DNA of 64,000 nucleotides. It comes from Chloroflexota bacterium (lineage in GTDB: Bacteria; Chloroflexota; Dormibacteria; Aeolococcales; Aeolococcaceae). Under the pieces are notes generated by a model, which worked only from the letters and a program-made list of their open reading frames with translations, searched no databases and was not told where the DNA came from. The translations under genes were made by a program, and so were the position numbers. Of the stretch, positions 18,139-25,989 are shown in pieces. The stretch spans positions 310,001 to 374,000 of the forward strand of contig VBIQ01000005.1 in the NCBI GenBank assembly GCA_005880985.1, written 5' to 3'. How positions within the stretch are numbered: the first letter of the stretch is position 1; every line of letters starts with the position of its first letter.

Positions 18139-20233
18139 CGTCCTCCTCCCGATCGACGCCGCGCCCGGCCAGCGCCCGCCGCGGCCGCTGCGGCCGGACG
18201 GGTTCATCGTTGGCGAAGCACACCCGGTCCCGCCCGGCGCGCTTGGCACGGTACAGCGCGGCGTCGGCCCGCTGGAGGAGCTGGCTGGCATTTCCGGTGT
18301 CGTCGGGGAAGGCGACCCCGCCGATGCTCACCGTGAAGCTGATCGGTCGGGGGTGCGGCGGCACCGGCAGCTGGATGGCGGCCACCGCCGCGCGAATCTT
18401 CTCGGCAACCTTCTTGGCCTCTTCTCGAGGGGTATTGGCCATCACGATGCAGAACTCCTCGCCACCGTAGCGGGCGGCCAGGTCGGAGCGGCGGACGGTC
18501 CCCGCCATGGTCTTGGCGAAGAGCTTCAGCGCCTGGTCGCCGGCGTGGTGACCGTACTCGTCGTTGAGGGACTTGAACCGGTCGATATCGAGCATGAGCA
18601 CCGCCAGCGGCGCCTTGAGCCGCTCCGCGAGAGCGATCTGCTGATCGAGATAGTCGACCAGGAAGCGGTAGTTGTAGAGGCCGGTCATCTCGTCGGTGAT
18701 CGCCTGGCGCTGCGCCAGGGCGAGGACATGGGCCCGCTCCAGCGCCAGCGACACCTGCTCGGCGGTGGTGAGCACCAGGTCGGCGTCGATGGCCCCGAAT
18801 CCGTCCTCCTTGTCGGCCACCGCGACCACTCCGAGGATGCGCTGACCGATGCGCATCGGCGCCGCACAGATGGTGCGCATACCCAGGCGGACCTCATCGG
18901 TGCCCTCGAGTGCGCCGGCGATCAGCGGCCCGGTGCCGTCGAGGCGCATCGCCTCGGCGATGGGGCCGTCAGCGCGCAGCAGAGTGCCGGCGTCCGGGCG
19001 GCGCGACAGGCCCTCGCTGGCGGCGAAGGCGTCGGCGATGCTCGATGACGCGACCACGATCACGCTGCGCTCCGCCCCGGTACCGGCGCGGAGGCGGCCA
19101 CAGACCGCGGTGAGCGCCGCCGGCAACGGCTGGGCTGCGTTGAGCTCGGCGGTGATCTCGGCCCGCGCCTCGGCGGCGCGGATGGTGCCGCGCAGCTCAC
19201 GCCGCATGCGGTCGAAGGTCTGACCCAGGCGGCCGATCTCGTCGTCGCGACCGGCGGGGATGGGCACATCGAAGTCTTCGCGAGCCAGCGCTTCGACCGC
19301 GCGGTCGAGACGGCGCAGCGGACGGGCCAGGTAGCGGTCCACGATGATGAAGACCATCACCAGCGCCAGCAGGATCATCGCCACGGCGGTGAGGCCGACG
19401 GGAGCGGCGACGGTGGTGAGCAGGTCGGTGACGGGCGGAACCTGACTGGTGACCAGGAGCGTCAGCCCGCCACTGAAGGGGCGCGCCGCCGCCGCCAGGG
19501 TGCCGCCGTCGAGGTCGACGATCTCGGGACCGTGACCGGGGCTCAGCAGGGTGGCGATCCCCGCCGGAACCCGGCTTCCGACCGCAACCGGGTGGCCGGC
19601 AAGGCGGCCGGCCACGGCGAACGCGTTCTGCTGCACGACGACGACGTCGGAGGCGTCGGCGCTGCTGGCGATGGTGTTCGCCAGCTGGGACACCACCGCG
19701 GCGGTGAGCGGCCGGGCGATGAAGACCGCCGTCCCTGGCGCTTGCGGTATCGCGGCCTGCTCGACCAGGAACGGGGGCTGAGCGGTGGTGACGACCACGG
19801 TGCGACGCTGCGCCACCGCGCCGACGAGCTCGTTCCACGGCGCCTGGGACACATCGACCTGCGTGCCACCCTTGAAGGCTCTTGGCGCCGACCCGCCCGT
19901 GACCCCGAGCACGTCACCCGGTGCGATCAGCACCGAGCTTCCCTGCAGCACCGGTTCCAGGCCGGCCCCGCTGGTGCTGACGGCCGACAGCTGCGGAGCC
20001 AGCCCGCCCACGTAGGCCGACAGCGACTGCTGCTGGCTGCGCAGCAGGTTGACCGCGATTCCCGCTTTGTCGGCGGCGCGCACCAGCGCGGAGTTGCGGG
20101 TCTCGCTGTTCGACTGCGAGAGCGGGATCGCCGCCGTTGCCGCGGCGATGAGCACGCCCAGGGCGAGAAGGATGAGCGCAAACCGCGTCGAGAACGTGGT
20201 GCGCCGCGCCGGGTACCCGCCAGTCCCGAGCAT
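18104..20233 (-). CDS. diguanylate cyclase (TM sensor, HAMP, GAF-like, GGDEF)
   Basis: MLDIDRFKSLNDEYGHHAGDQALKLFAKTMAGTVRRSDLAARYGGEEF; RRSD is a canonical I-site five residues before GGEEF; two N-terminal TM helices and HAMP-like region. Confidence 0.93.
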   Translation of the reverse strand: MLGTGGYPARRTTFSTRFALILLALGVLIAAATAAIPLSQSNSETRNSALVRAADKAGIAVNLLRSQQQSLSAYVGGLAPQLSAVSTSGAGLEPVLQGSSVLIAPGDVLGVTGGSAPRAFKGGTQVDVSQAPWNELVGAVAQRRTVVVTTAQPPFLVEQAAIPQAPGTAVFIARPLTAAVVSQLANTIASSADASDVVVVQQNAFAVAGRLAGHPVAVGSRVPAGIATLLSPGHGPEIVDLDGGTLAAAARPFSGGLTLLVTSQVPPVTDLLTTVAAPVGLTAVAMILLALVMVFIIVDRYLARPLRRLDRAVEALAREDFDVPIPAGRDDEIGRLGQTFDRMRRELRGTIRAAEARAEITAELNAAQPLPAALTAVCGRLRAGTGAERSVIVVASSSIADAFAASEGLSRRPDAGTLLRADGPIAEAMRLDGTGPLIAGALEGTDEVRLGMRTICAAPMRIGQRILGVVAVADKEDGFGAIDADLVLTTAEQVSLALERAHVLALAQRQAITDEMTGLYNYRFLVDYLDQQIALAERLKAPLAVLMLDIDRFKSLNDEYGHHAGDQALKLFAKTMAGTVRRSDLAARYGGEEFCIVMANTPREEAKKVAEKIRAAVAAIQLPVPPHPRPISFTVSIGGVAFPDDTGNASQLLQRADAALYRAKRAGRDRVCFANDEPVRPQRPRRALAGRGVDREEDDEQPESRRSSQ

Positions 20234-20235
20234 GT

Positions 20236-20892
20236 TCAGCGAACTCTACGCGCCACCCGCAGGCCCAGCATGACGCCGAGCACCACCGCCAGCAGGCTGA
20301 GCGAGGAATAGGCCACCAGCAGCGGGATCCAGCCGACGGTCAGATCGGTGCCGGGCACCCCGACCCCGGTGGGCAGCACCGCCGGCGGGATCAGGTGGAG
20401 CCAGCCGGGTCCGGTGGTCTGCGCCGCCTTGACCTCGCCCGGGTGCGTGACCGCGGTGGTGGCTGGCACGTGGGGCGGGTCGGCGAGCGGCACTGCGACC
20501 GGGGTCGGCGCCACCACGGACGGACGCGTCGTCGTGGGTGGGGGAGGAGCGGGTGGCGACACCGTCACCGCCGGCGCGGCCGGGCCCGGCGGCGCGGGGG
20601 TGGAGGTGGAGGGCGGTGGCGAGCTCTTGCCCTGGCCGTTGCCGTTGCCCTGGCCGTTGCCACTGGCGCTGGCGTGGCCGTTGCCGTGGCCCTGGCTGTT
20701 GCCGTTTCCCTGCGCGGTCTGAATCGCGTGCGAGGTGGCCACGATGTGGTGGGCGTGCTTGGCACTCTTCGCCTCCACGGAGGTGACCGAGGCGAGAGGG
20801 AGGAGCAGGCAGCAGCCCACCACCGCGGTCGCCAGGCGAATGCCTGCGCGACGGGCAGAGGCGGCCCTCGACGACGTCCACATCATGCTCAT
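20236..20892 (-). CDS. hypothetical secreted/membrane-anchored protein with Gly/Asn/Gln-rich and Pro-rich low-complexity regions
   Basis: N-terminal signal-like helix, QGNGNSQGHGNGHASASGNGQGNGNGQG, Pro-rich linker, C-terminal TM helix ending RVARRVR. Confidence 0.6.
   Translation of the reverse strand: MSMMWTSSRAASARRAGIRLATAVVGCCLLLPLASVTSVEAKSAKHAHHIVATSHAIQTAQGNGNSQGHGNGHASASGNGQGNGNGQGKSSPPPSTSTPAPPGPAAPAVTVSPPAPPPPTTTRPSVVAPTPVAVPLADPPHVPATTAVTHPGEVKAAQTTGPGWLHLIPPAVLPTGVGVPGTDLTVGWIPLLVAYSSLSLLAVVLGVMLGLRVARRVR
20243..20248 (-). promoter_or_regulatory. leaderless-type -10 box TAGAGT, 9 nt before ATG of diguanylate cyclase
   Basis: TAGAGT-N9-ATG. Confidence 0.5.
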
Positions 20893-21058
20893 GACGCATT
20901 AACGGCGATGCGGGCGGCGGCGATGCACCCTGGCAGGTGGTGTCAGCGCCCTGTGACCCAGTTGTGACCGGCGACCACGAGGCCCGCACAGGATTCCTCG
21001 ACAACCTGAACCGCGCCGTCACCGCCAGGTCACAACCTCGGCACATCGGTCACACTGG

Positions 21059-21064
21059 TACCCT
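21059..21064 (+). promoter_or_regulatory. leaderless-type -10 box TACCCT, 6 nt before GTG 21071
   Basis: TACCCT-N6-GTG. Confidence 0.5.
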
Positions 21065-21070
21065 GCCGGT

Positions 21071-21637
21071 GTGGAGCCGGTCCTCGTCATCTTTCATGAC
21101 GGCGAGGTCCTGCATGCCCGGATCGCCGACCTCTCCCTCGGCCTCCCGGTGCTCGACGCAGAGATCACCGGCGTCGACCCCAACAACGAACGGGCGCTGA
21201 TCCCGCTGAGCGCGGTGCGGATGATGATCGTGGGCGAGATCGAGTCCGCCCCTGGCGGGAGTGTGCTCGAGAGTTGGGACCGGGCCGCCTTCCACTTCGT
21301 CGACGGCCAGGTGCTCCGTGCTCGCATCTCTCCCGACACCACCCTCGGCGTCTTCGGCGGCACCTGGGTGGTAGTGGAGCCCGGCAGTGACGAGCGGCGG
21401 CGACTGGCGATTCCCTACAGCTCGCTGAAGGGGGTGTTTCAGCTGCGCAGCTGGGACAGCCGGCCGCCGGGAGAACGCGCCGCCCGCGCTGCCGGAGCGC
21501 CGCCGCACCTCGACCAGGTGGTGCGGGCACTCGCCGAGCGCGAGACCCAGGCCGGCACCGCCCGCTCGCGAACCGCGGGTCCCGCCCGGCCGGGCCGCGC
21601 CCGGGCGGCGACAGGCGAGAGCACGCAATCCGAGTGA
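21071..21637 (+). CDS. hypothetical protein (beta-rich, PilZ-neighbourhood type)
   Basis: MEPVLVIFHDGEVLHARIADLSLGLPVLDAEITGVDPNNERALIPLSAVRMMIVGE...; TACCCT box 6 nt upstream of GTG. Confidence 0.7.
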   Translation: MEPVLVIFHDGEVLHARIADLSLGLPVLDAEITGVDPNNERALIPLSAVRMMIVGEIESAPGGSVLESWDRAAFHFVDGQVLRARISPDTTLGVFGGTWVVVEPGSDERRRLAIPYSSLKGVFQLRSWDSRPPGERAARAAGAPPHLDQVVRALAERETQAGTARSRTAGPARPGRARAATGESTQSE

Positions 21638-21697
21638 TCCGGCGGTGATGGTGGCATCGACGCGGTCTCTGCTGCGGTGCCTCGGCCGATGCCGTGT

Positions 21698-21703
21698 TAC
21701 CGT
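21698..21703 (+). promoter_or_regulatory. leaderless-type -10 box TACCGT, 9 nt before GTG 21713
   Basis: TACCGT-N9-GTG. Confidence 0.5.
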
Positions 21704-21712
21704 TCCCGGACC

Positions 21713-22744
21713 GTGACCGCGGCCAGTATTCCCGAGACCGACACCAGCGCGCCATCGCTGACCTCGCGCCTTTTCAGCAGACGCACTGCCCTCTCGTTCG
21801 TCGCCGCCGCGACCATCCTGGCGGTGGCGATCTGGCGCGCCGACATCCCGTGGGGCGAGACCTGGAACCGGATTCGGCATGCCGATCTCCGGCTGTATGC
21901 CCTGGCGCTCACCGTCTACTACGCTGAGTACATCGTTCGCGGCGCTCGCTGGAAGGTGCTGCTCCGCAACGCCGGCGAGAAGCGGCGCCTGGCCCCGCTC
22001 ACCGAGATCCTACTCGTCTCCTTCTTCGTCAACTGCGTGGTGCCGGCGAAGATGGGCGACATCTACCGCGCGGTGCTGGCGCGCCAGCGGGAGGCGATAC
22101 CGGGAAGCAAGGCGTTCGGCACGGTCGTCGCCGAGCGGCTGATCGACCTGCTGGTGCTGATGTCGCTGCTGATCATCGCCGCGGCACTCACCTTCCACAA
22201 GAACGTGCCCCACTTTCTCGTGCCCTACCTGGTCGCCGGCGTCGTGCTCTGCGCGATCGGCGTGTCGGTGCTGGTGGTGATGCGCATGGGTCGGGGGCAG
22301 CGGCTGCTGCGGCTGCTTCCTGATCGCGTCGTCGAGCGATACGAGAGCTTCCGCCACGGTGCCGTCCACGCGATGGGTCGCTGGCACGAGGTGCTGCCCC
22401 TCAGCGTGGCGATCTGGGCGCTCGAGGCCACCCGGCTGGGGCTGATCGTCTTCGCATTGGGCGCTGGCAGCCTGCTGGGGCCGGCCCAGTTCTTGCTGGT
22501 CGCCCTGATCGCCGCCCTGCTCACCACTGTCCCGTTCACCCCGGGCGGTGTTGGCCTGGTCGAACTCGGCATGGTGGGAGTGCTGATCAACATCACCAGC
22601 ATTCCGCGGAGTGCGGCGGTCTCGATCGCTCTTCTCGACCGCAGTGTCAGTTATCTCAGCCTGGTGATCGTCGGGTTCATCGTCTTCACCGCCGGCCACG
22701 TCCGCGTCGAGAGCTCTCGCACGACCCGTCGGGCCGAGGCGTGA
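21713..22744 (+). CDS. lysylphosphatidylglycerol synthase transmembrane-like (UPF0104) protein
   Basis: Multi-TM: YYAEYIVRGARWKVLLRNAG...FFVNCVVPAKMGDIYRAVLARQRE...TVVAERLIDLLVL...PFTPGGVGLVELGMVG. GTG 21713 preferred to ORF start 21677 because of the upstream TACCGT box. Confidence 0.85.
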   Translation: MTAASIPETDTSAPSLTSRLFSRRTALSFVAAATILAVAIWRADIPWGETWNRIRHADLRLYALALTVYYAEYIVRGARWKVLLRNAGEKRRLAPLTEILLVSFFVNCVVPAKMGDIYRAVLARQREAIPGSKAFGTVVAERLIDLLVLMSLLIIAAALTFHKNVPHFLVPYLVAGVVLCAIGVSVLVVMRMGRGQRLLRLLPDRVVERYESFRHGAVHAMGRWHEVLPLSVAIWALEATRLGLIVFALGAGSLLGPAQFLLVALIAALLTTVPFTPGGVGLVELGMVGVLINITSIPRSAAVSIALLDRSVSYLSLVIVGFIVFTAGHVRVESSRTTRRAEA

Positions 22745-23673
22745 GGGCACTGGTCACCGGCGGGGCCGGCTTCATCGGCTCCACCCTGGCCGATGCGCTG
22801 GTTGCTGAGGGTCACGAGGTCACCGTCGTCGACGACCTCTCGCGCGGGCGGCGCGAGAACGTGCCGGCGGCGGCCCGGCTGGAGGTGGTCGACATCACCA
22901 GCTCGGCGCTCTCGGCTGCGATCCGGCAGGCCCGACCCGAGGTCGTCTTTCACCAGGCGGCGCAGATCGACGTTCGCCGCTCCATCAGCGACCCGATTCT
23001 CGACGCCAGGGTCAATGTGGTGGGGACGGTGAACGTGATGCAGGCCTGCGTCGACGCCGGGGCGCGACGCCTGGTCTTCGCCTCCAGCGGCGGGGCCATC
23101 TACGGCGACAGCGATCTCCTCCCCACTCCCGAGGACTACCCGGCCCGCCCCGCCTCCTTCTACGGTGCCGCCAAGCAGTGCGCCGAGATCTATGGCGGGG
23201 TCTTCTCGCAACTCTACGGCCTCGAGTTCGTGGCCCTCCGCTACGCCAACGTCTACGGTCCTCGGCAGGACCCCCACGGCGAGGCGGGGGTGGTGGCCAT
23301 CTTCGCCGGGCGACTGCTGCACGGCGAGCAACCGGTGATCAACGGTGACGGCACCCAGACTCGCGACTACGTCTACGTCGACGACGTGGTCCAGGCCATC
23401 CTGCGCGCCATGGACACCAAGGTGGTGGGTGCCTACAACGTCGGGACGGCGCGCGAGACCGATGTCAACACCATCCTCCAGGTGCTGGCGCGCACCTGCT
23501 CGAGCAGCATCACTCCTCGCCGCGGGCCGGCGAAGACCGGAGAGCAGCAGCGCTCGTGTCTCGACATCCGGCGCGCTGCGCGACATCTGGGCTGGAGCCC
23601 CGCGGTCTCACTCGAGGAAGGTCTGCAACGAACCGTCGACTGGTTCCTGGCGAGGTCGCGTCAGAGCGCCTGA
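22741..23673 (+). CDS. NAD-dependent epimerase (UDP-glucose 4-epimerase-like)
   Basis: MRALVTGGAGFIGSTLADALVAEGHEVTVVDDLSRGRRENV...VFASSGGAIYGD...FYGAAKQCAEIY...NGDGTQTRDYVYVDDV. Confidence 0.92.
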   Translation: MRALVTGGAGFIGSTLADALVAEGHEVTVVDDLSRGRRENVPAAARLEVVDITSSALSAAIRQARPEVVFHQAAQIDVRRSISDPILDARVNVVGTVNVMQACVDAGARRLVFASSGGAIYGDSDLLPTPEDYPARPASFYGAAKQCAEIYGGVFSQLYGLEFVALRYANVYGPRQDPHGEAGVVAIFAGRLLHGEQPVINGDGTQTRDYVYVDDVVQAILRAMDTKVVGAYNVGTARETDVNTILQVLARTCSSSITPRRGPAKTGEQQRSCLDIRRAARHLGWSPAVSLEEGLQRTVDWFLARSRQSA

Positions 23674-24107
23674 TCCGAGGCTTCGAGACACCGGCGGGCG
23701 TGGTCGCGCAACGCGGTCACCGCGTCCTGGAGTCCGGGATTATCGCGAAACCCCTCGCTCTCGATGATGCGGCAGGCCCAGAGAAGATCGGCGAGCCCTG
23801 CGGCCAGCAGCGCCCGGGCTGAGTCCAGCTGGTCGCGATCCGCGGCGCCCTGATCCCACGCCACCTGGATCAGCTGCTCTCGATCGGCCGAAAGCCGCTT
23901 GCGCAGAGCTGCCGCCGCCTCGGTGGCATGGCGGCCGGCGTCCGTCGAGTCCAGCGCCGACTCCGCATCCGTTGCCGCGCCGACGATTCTCGCCAGCATC
24001 CCCCGATAGTCTTCCGCGCTGACCGGCTCCCCTCCCCCACCCAGGGCACGAAAGCTGCCGTAGAGCACGCCGATCACCACCACGATGATCACGATGTAGG
24101 TGAGCAC
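23661..24107 (-). CDS. hypothetical protein with single N-terminal TM helix
   Basis: MLTYIVIIVVVIGVLYGSFRALGGGGEPVSAEDYRGMLARIVGAATDAESALDS... Confidence 0.65.
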   Translation of the reverse strand: MLTYIVIIVVVIGVLYGSFRALGGGGEPVSAEDYRGMLARIVGAATDAESALDSTDAGRHATEAAAALRKRLSADREQLIQVAWDQGAADRDQLDSARALLAAGLADLLWACRIIESEGFRDNPGLQDAVTALRDHARRCLEASDQAL

Positions 24108-24143
24108 GGCTCCGCGCGCTCCAGCTGCAAGTGTTCCGTCGTA

Positions 24144-24458
24144 CTACTTGTAGCGGAAGGTGATCCGGCCCCGGGTGAGGTCGTACGGGCTGAGCTCGAC
24201 ACGGACCCGGTCGCCGATCAGGATGCGGATGTAGAACTTGCGCATCTTGCCAGAGGTGTAGGCCAGCACCTCCTGACCGGTCTGCAGCTTCACCTTGAAC
24301 ATTGCGTTGGGAAGAGGTTCGACGACAGTCGCGTCCATCTCGATCGTCTCCTCCTTGACATCCTGGACGGCGGCGTTGGCCGCAGCCTGGGGATCGCGGC
24401 GGCGGACAGGACCGCGACGGCGGGGAGAACCGGGACGGGTGGGACGACGCGACAACAT
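24144..24458 (-). CDS. infA: translation initiation factor IF-1 (annotated ORF carries a basic N-terminal extension)
   Basis: [71 protein letters not shown]. Confidence 0.95.
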   Translation of the reverse strand: MLSRRPTRPGSPRRRGPVRRRDPQAAANAAVQDVKEETIEMDATVVEPLPNAMFKVKLQTGQEVLAYTSGKMRKFYIRILIGDRVRVELSPYDLTRGRITFRYK

Positions 24459-24530
24459 CCAACTCCTGCGCGACTACCGAAGACGACCACGGGGGACAGC
24501 TGACACGGACTGGTACCCGGGAGGGGAGGG

Positions 24531-24536
24531 TAGCAT
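24531..24536 (+). promoter_or_regulatory. leaderless-type -10 box TAGCAT, 8 nt before ATG 24545
   Basis: TAGCAT-N8-ATG. Confidence 0.5.
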
Positions 24537-24544
24537 GGGGCCAC

Positions 24545-25948
24545 ATGCCGCCCCCGCCGCCTCGCGAGGCGCCGCCTCCCGCTGACGGCATTGCCGAGCG
24601 CGTCGGCCCGTACGTGCTGGAACGCCGGCTGCGCCGCGACTGGCTCGGCGAGGTGTTCCAAACCCGATACCGCGGCGCGCCGGCGCGCCTGCGTCTGTGC
24701 AAGCCCGGCTCCGCGCCGGCGCAGACACCTGCGCTGGCGGTGCTGGCACGCATGCGCGCTCCGGGGGTGGCATCGCCGCTCGATTCGCTGGTCGACAGCG
24801 AGGGCAGGACCGCGGTGATCACCGCGGCCGACGTCGTCACCCTGGCCGAGCGCCGCCGACGAGGACCGCTGCCCGCCGACGCCTCGGCGGCGCTGGGCGC
24901 CGTCCTCCTTGATGGTCTCGCGGCGCTGCACAGCGCCGGATTGATGCACGGCAGCGTCGCTGCCCCGGCAGTCGGTATCGACAGTGCCGGCCAGGCCCGC
25001 TGGCAGGACGCCGGCCTCGCCCCGCCTCCGGCGGCCGAGGCGACGGCGATGGCGCAGCGTCTCGAGGTCCGCGACTGCGCCGCGATGCTGCGTGACCTGG
25101 GATCGCTGCCCTCACCATTGGATGAGCTCGCCGACCGCGTCGCCGCCGGTGTTCCCGGCGCTCTCGAGGACGCAGAGACGCTGGCACGCGCGTGGCGCGC
25201 GGCGGCCGCGACCGCGGGGATTGCGCTGCCGCCGGCGGGAGGGCCGGCACCGATCCCCGCGCTCCTGCCGCCACCGCCACGAGCATCGCGCCTGCGACGG
25301 CCCCGGCGGCTTCCGGCACCCGTGCGCAGCGGTGCGGCGATGCTGGTGGCGATCGCAGCCGTCGCCGTGCCGCCGGCGGCGGCGCTCGCCGTGCCCGGCC
25401 ACCAACCGCTCGACCGCCCGCTCCGCGACTTCCTCCCGCTGCGCAGCGGCGAGCGGCTCACCTACCGCTTCGCGGGCACGACCGGCACCGTGACCGTCAC
25501 CGTCGGCGAGGTGCGGACGGTCGCCGGTCAGCTCACCGCTGAACTCCGCTCCAGCGCCGCCGGCGAGGGTCTCCCGCTGGGCCTCAGCGGCGGCACCCTC
25601 GCGGTGGACGCCCGCCGGGCGACGATGACCGCACCCGGCGGCGGTGTCCGGGTGCTGGTGGCGCCGGTCCTCCCCGGCACCGGCTGGAGCGACTCGCGGG
25701 GCGGCGGCGGCGGGCTCCTGGTCACGGTCGAGACCCGCACCCTGCTCGGTCCCACCCAGGTCGACGAGCCCGCCGGCCACTTCGGTGACTGCCTGGCGAT
25801 CACCCTCACCTCACGGACCACCAGCGCCGGAGGCGAGGGCGCGTCCGGCTCTGGAAGCCTCTGGTACTGCGCCGGCGTCGGTCTGGCCCGCGCCCACCTC
25901 GTCGCCCTCGGACGCACCGCCGATATCGACCTGGTCGCGGTGAAATGA
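24545..25948 (+). CDS. transmembrane protein with N-terminal protein-kinase-like (pseudokinase) domain
   Basis: GPYVLERRLRRDWLGEVFQTRYRG resembles the kinase glycine-rich lobe; GLMHGSVAAPAVGI at HRD position; QDAGLAPP at DFG position; TM helix MLVAIAAVAVPPAAALAV; unknown extracytoplasmic domain. Confidence 0.7.
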   Translation: MPPPPPREAPPPADGIAERVGPYVLERRLRRDWLGEVFQTRYRGAPARLRLCKPGSAPAQTPALAVLARMRAPGVASPLDSLVDSEGRTAVITAADVVTLAERRRRGPLPADASAALGAVLLDGLAALHSAGLMHGSVAAPAVGIDSAGQARWQDAGLAPPPAAEATAMAQRLEVRDCAAMLRDLGSLPSPLDELADRVAAGVPGALEDAETLARAWRAAAATAGIALPPAGGPAPIPALLPPPPRASRLRRPRRLPAPVRSGAAMLVAIAAVAVPPAAALAVPGHQPLDRPLRDFLPLRSGERLTYRFAGTTGTVTVTVGEVRTVAGQLTAELRSSAAGEGLPLGLSGGTLAVDARRATMTAPGGGVRVLVAPVLPGTGWSDSRGGGGGLLVTVETRTLLGPTQVDEPAGHFGDCLAITLTSRTTSAGGEGASGSGSLWYCAGVGLARAHLVALGRTADIDLVAVK

Positions 25949-25989
25949 GGAGGGACATCTAAAATCGGGATCCACCCCAGAGGGTCCCG

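Noticed and set aside
23740-25461. 573-aa minus-strand ORF
   Set aside because: Composite antisense/out-of-frame reading across the pseudokinase, infA and a hypothetical gene.
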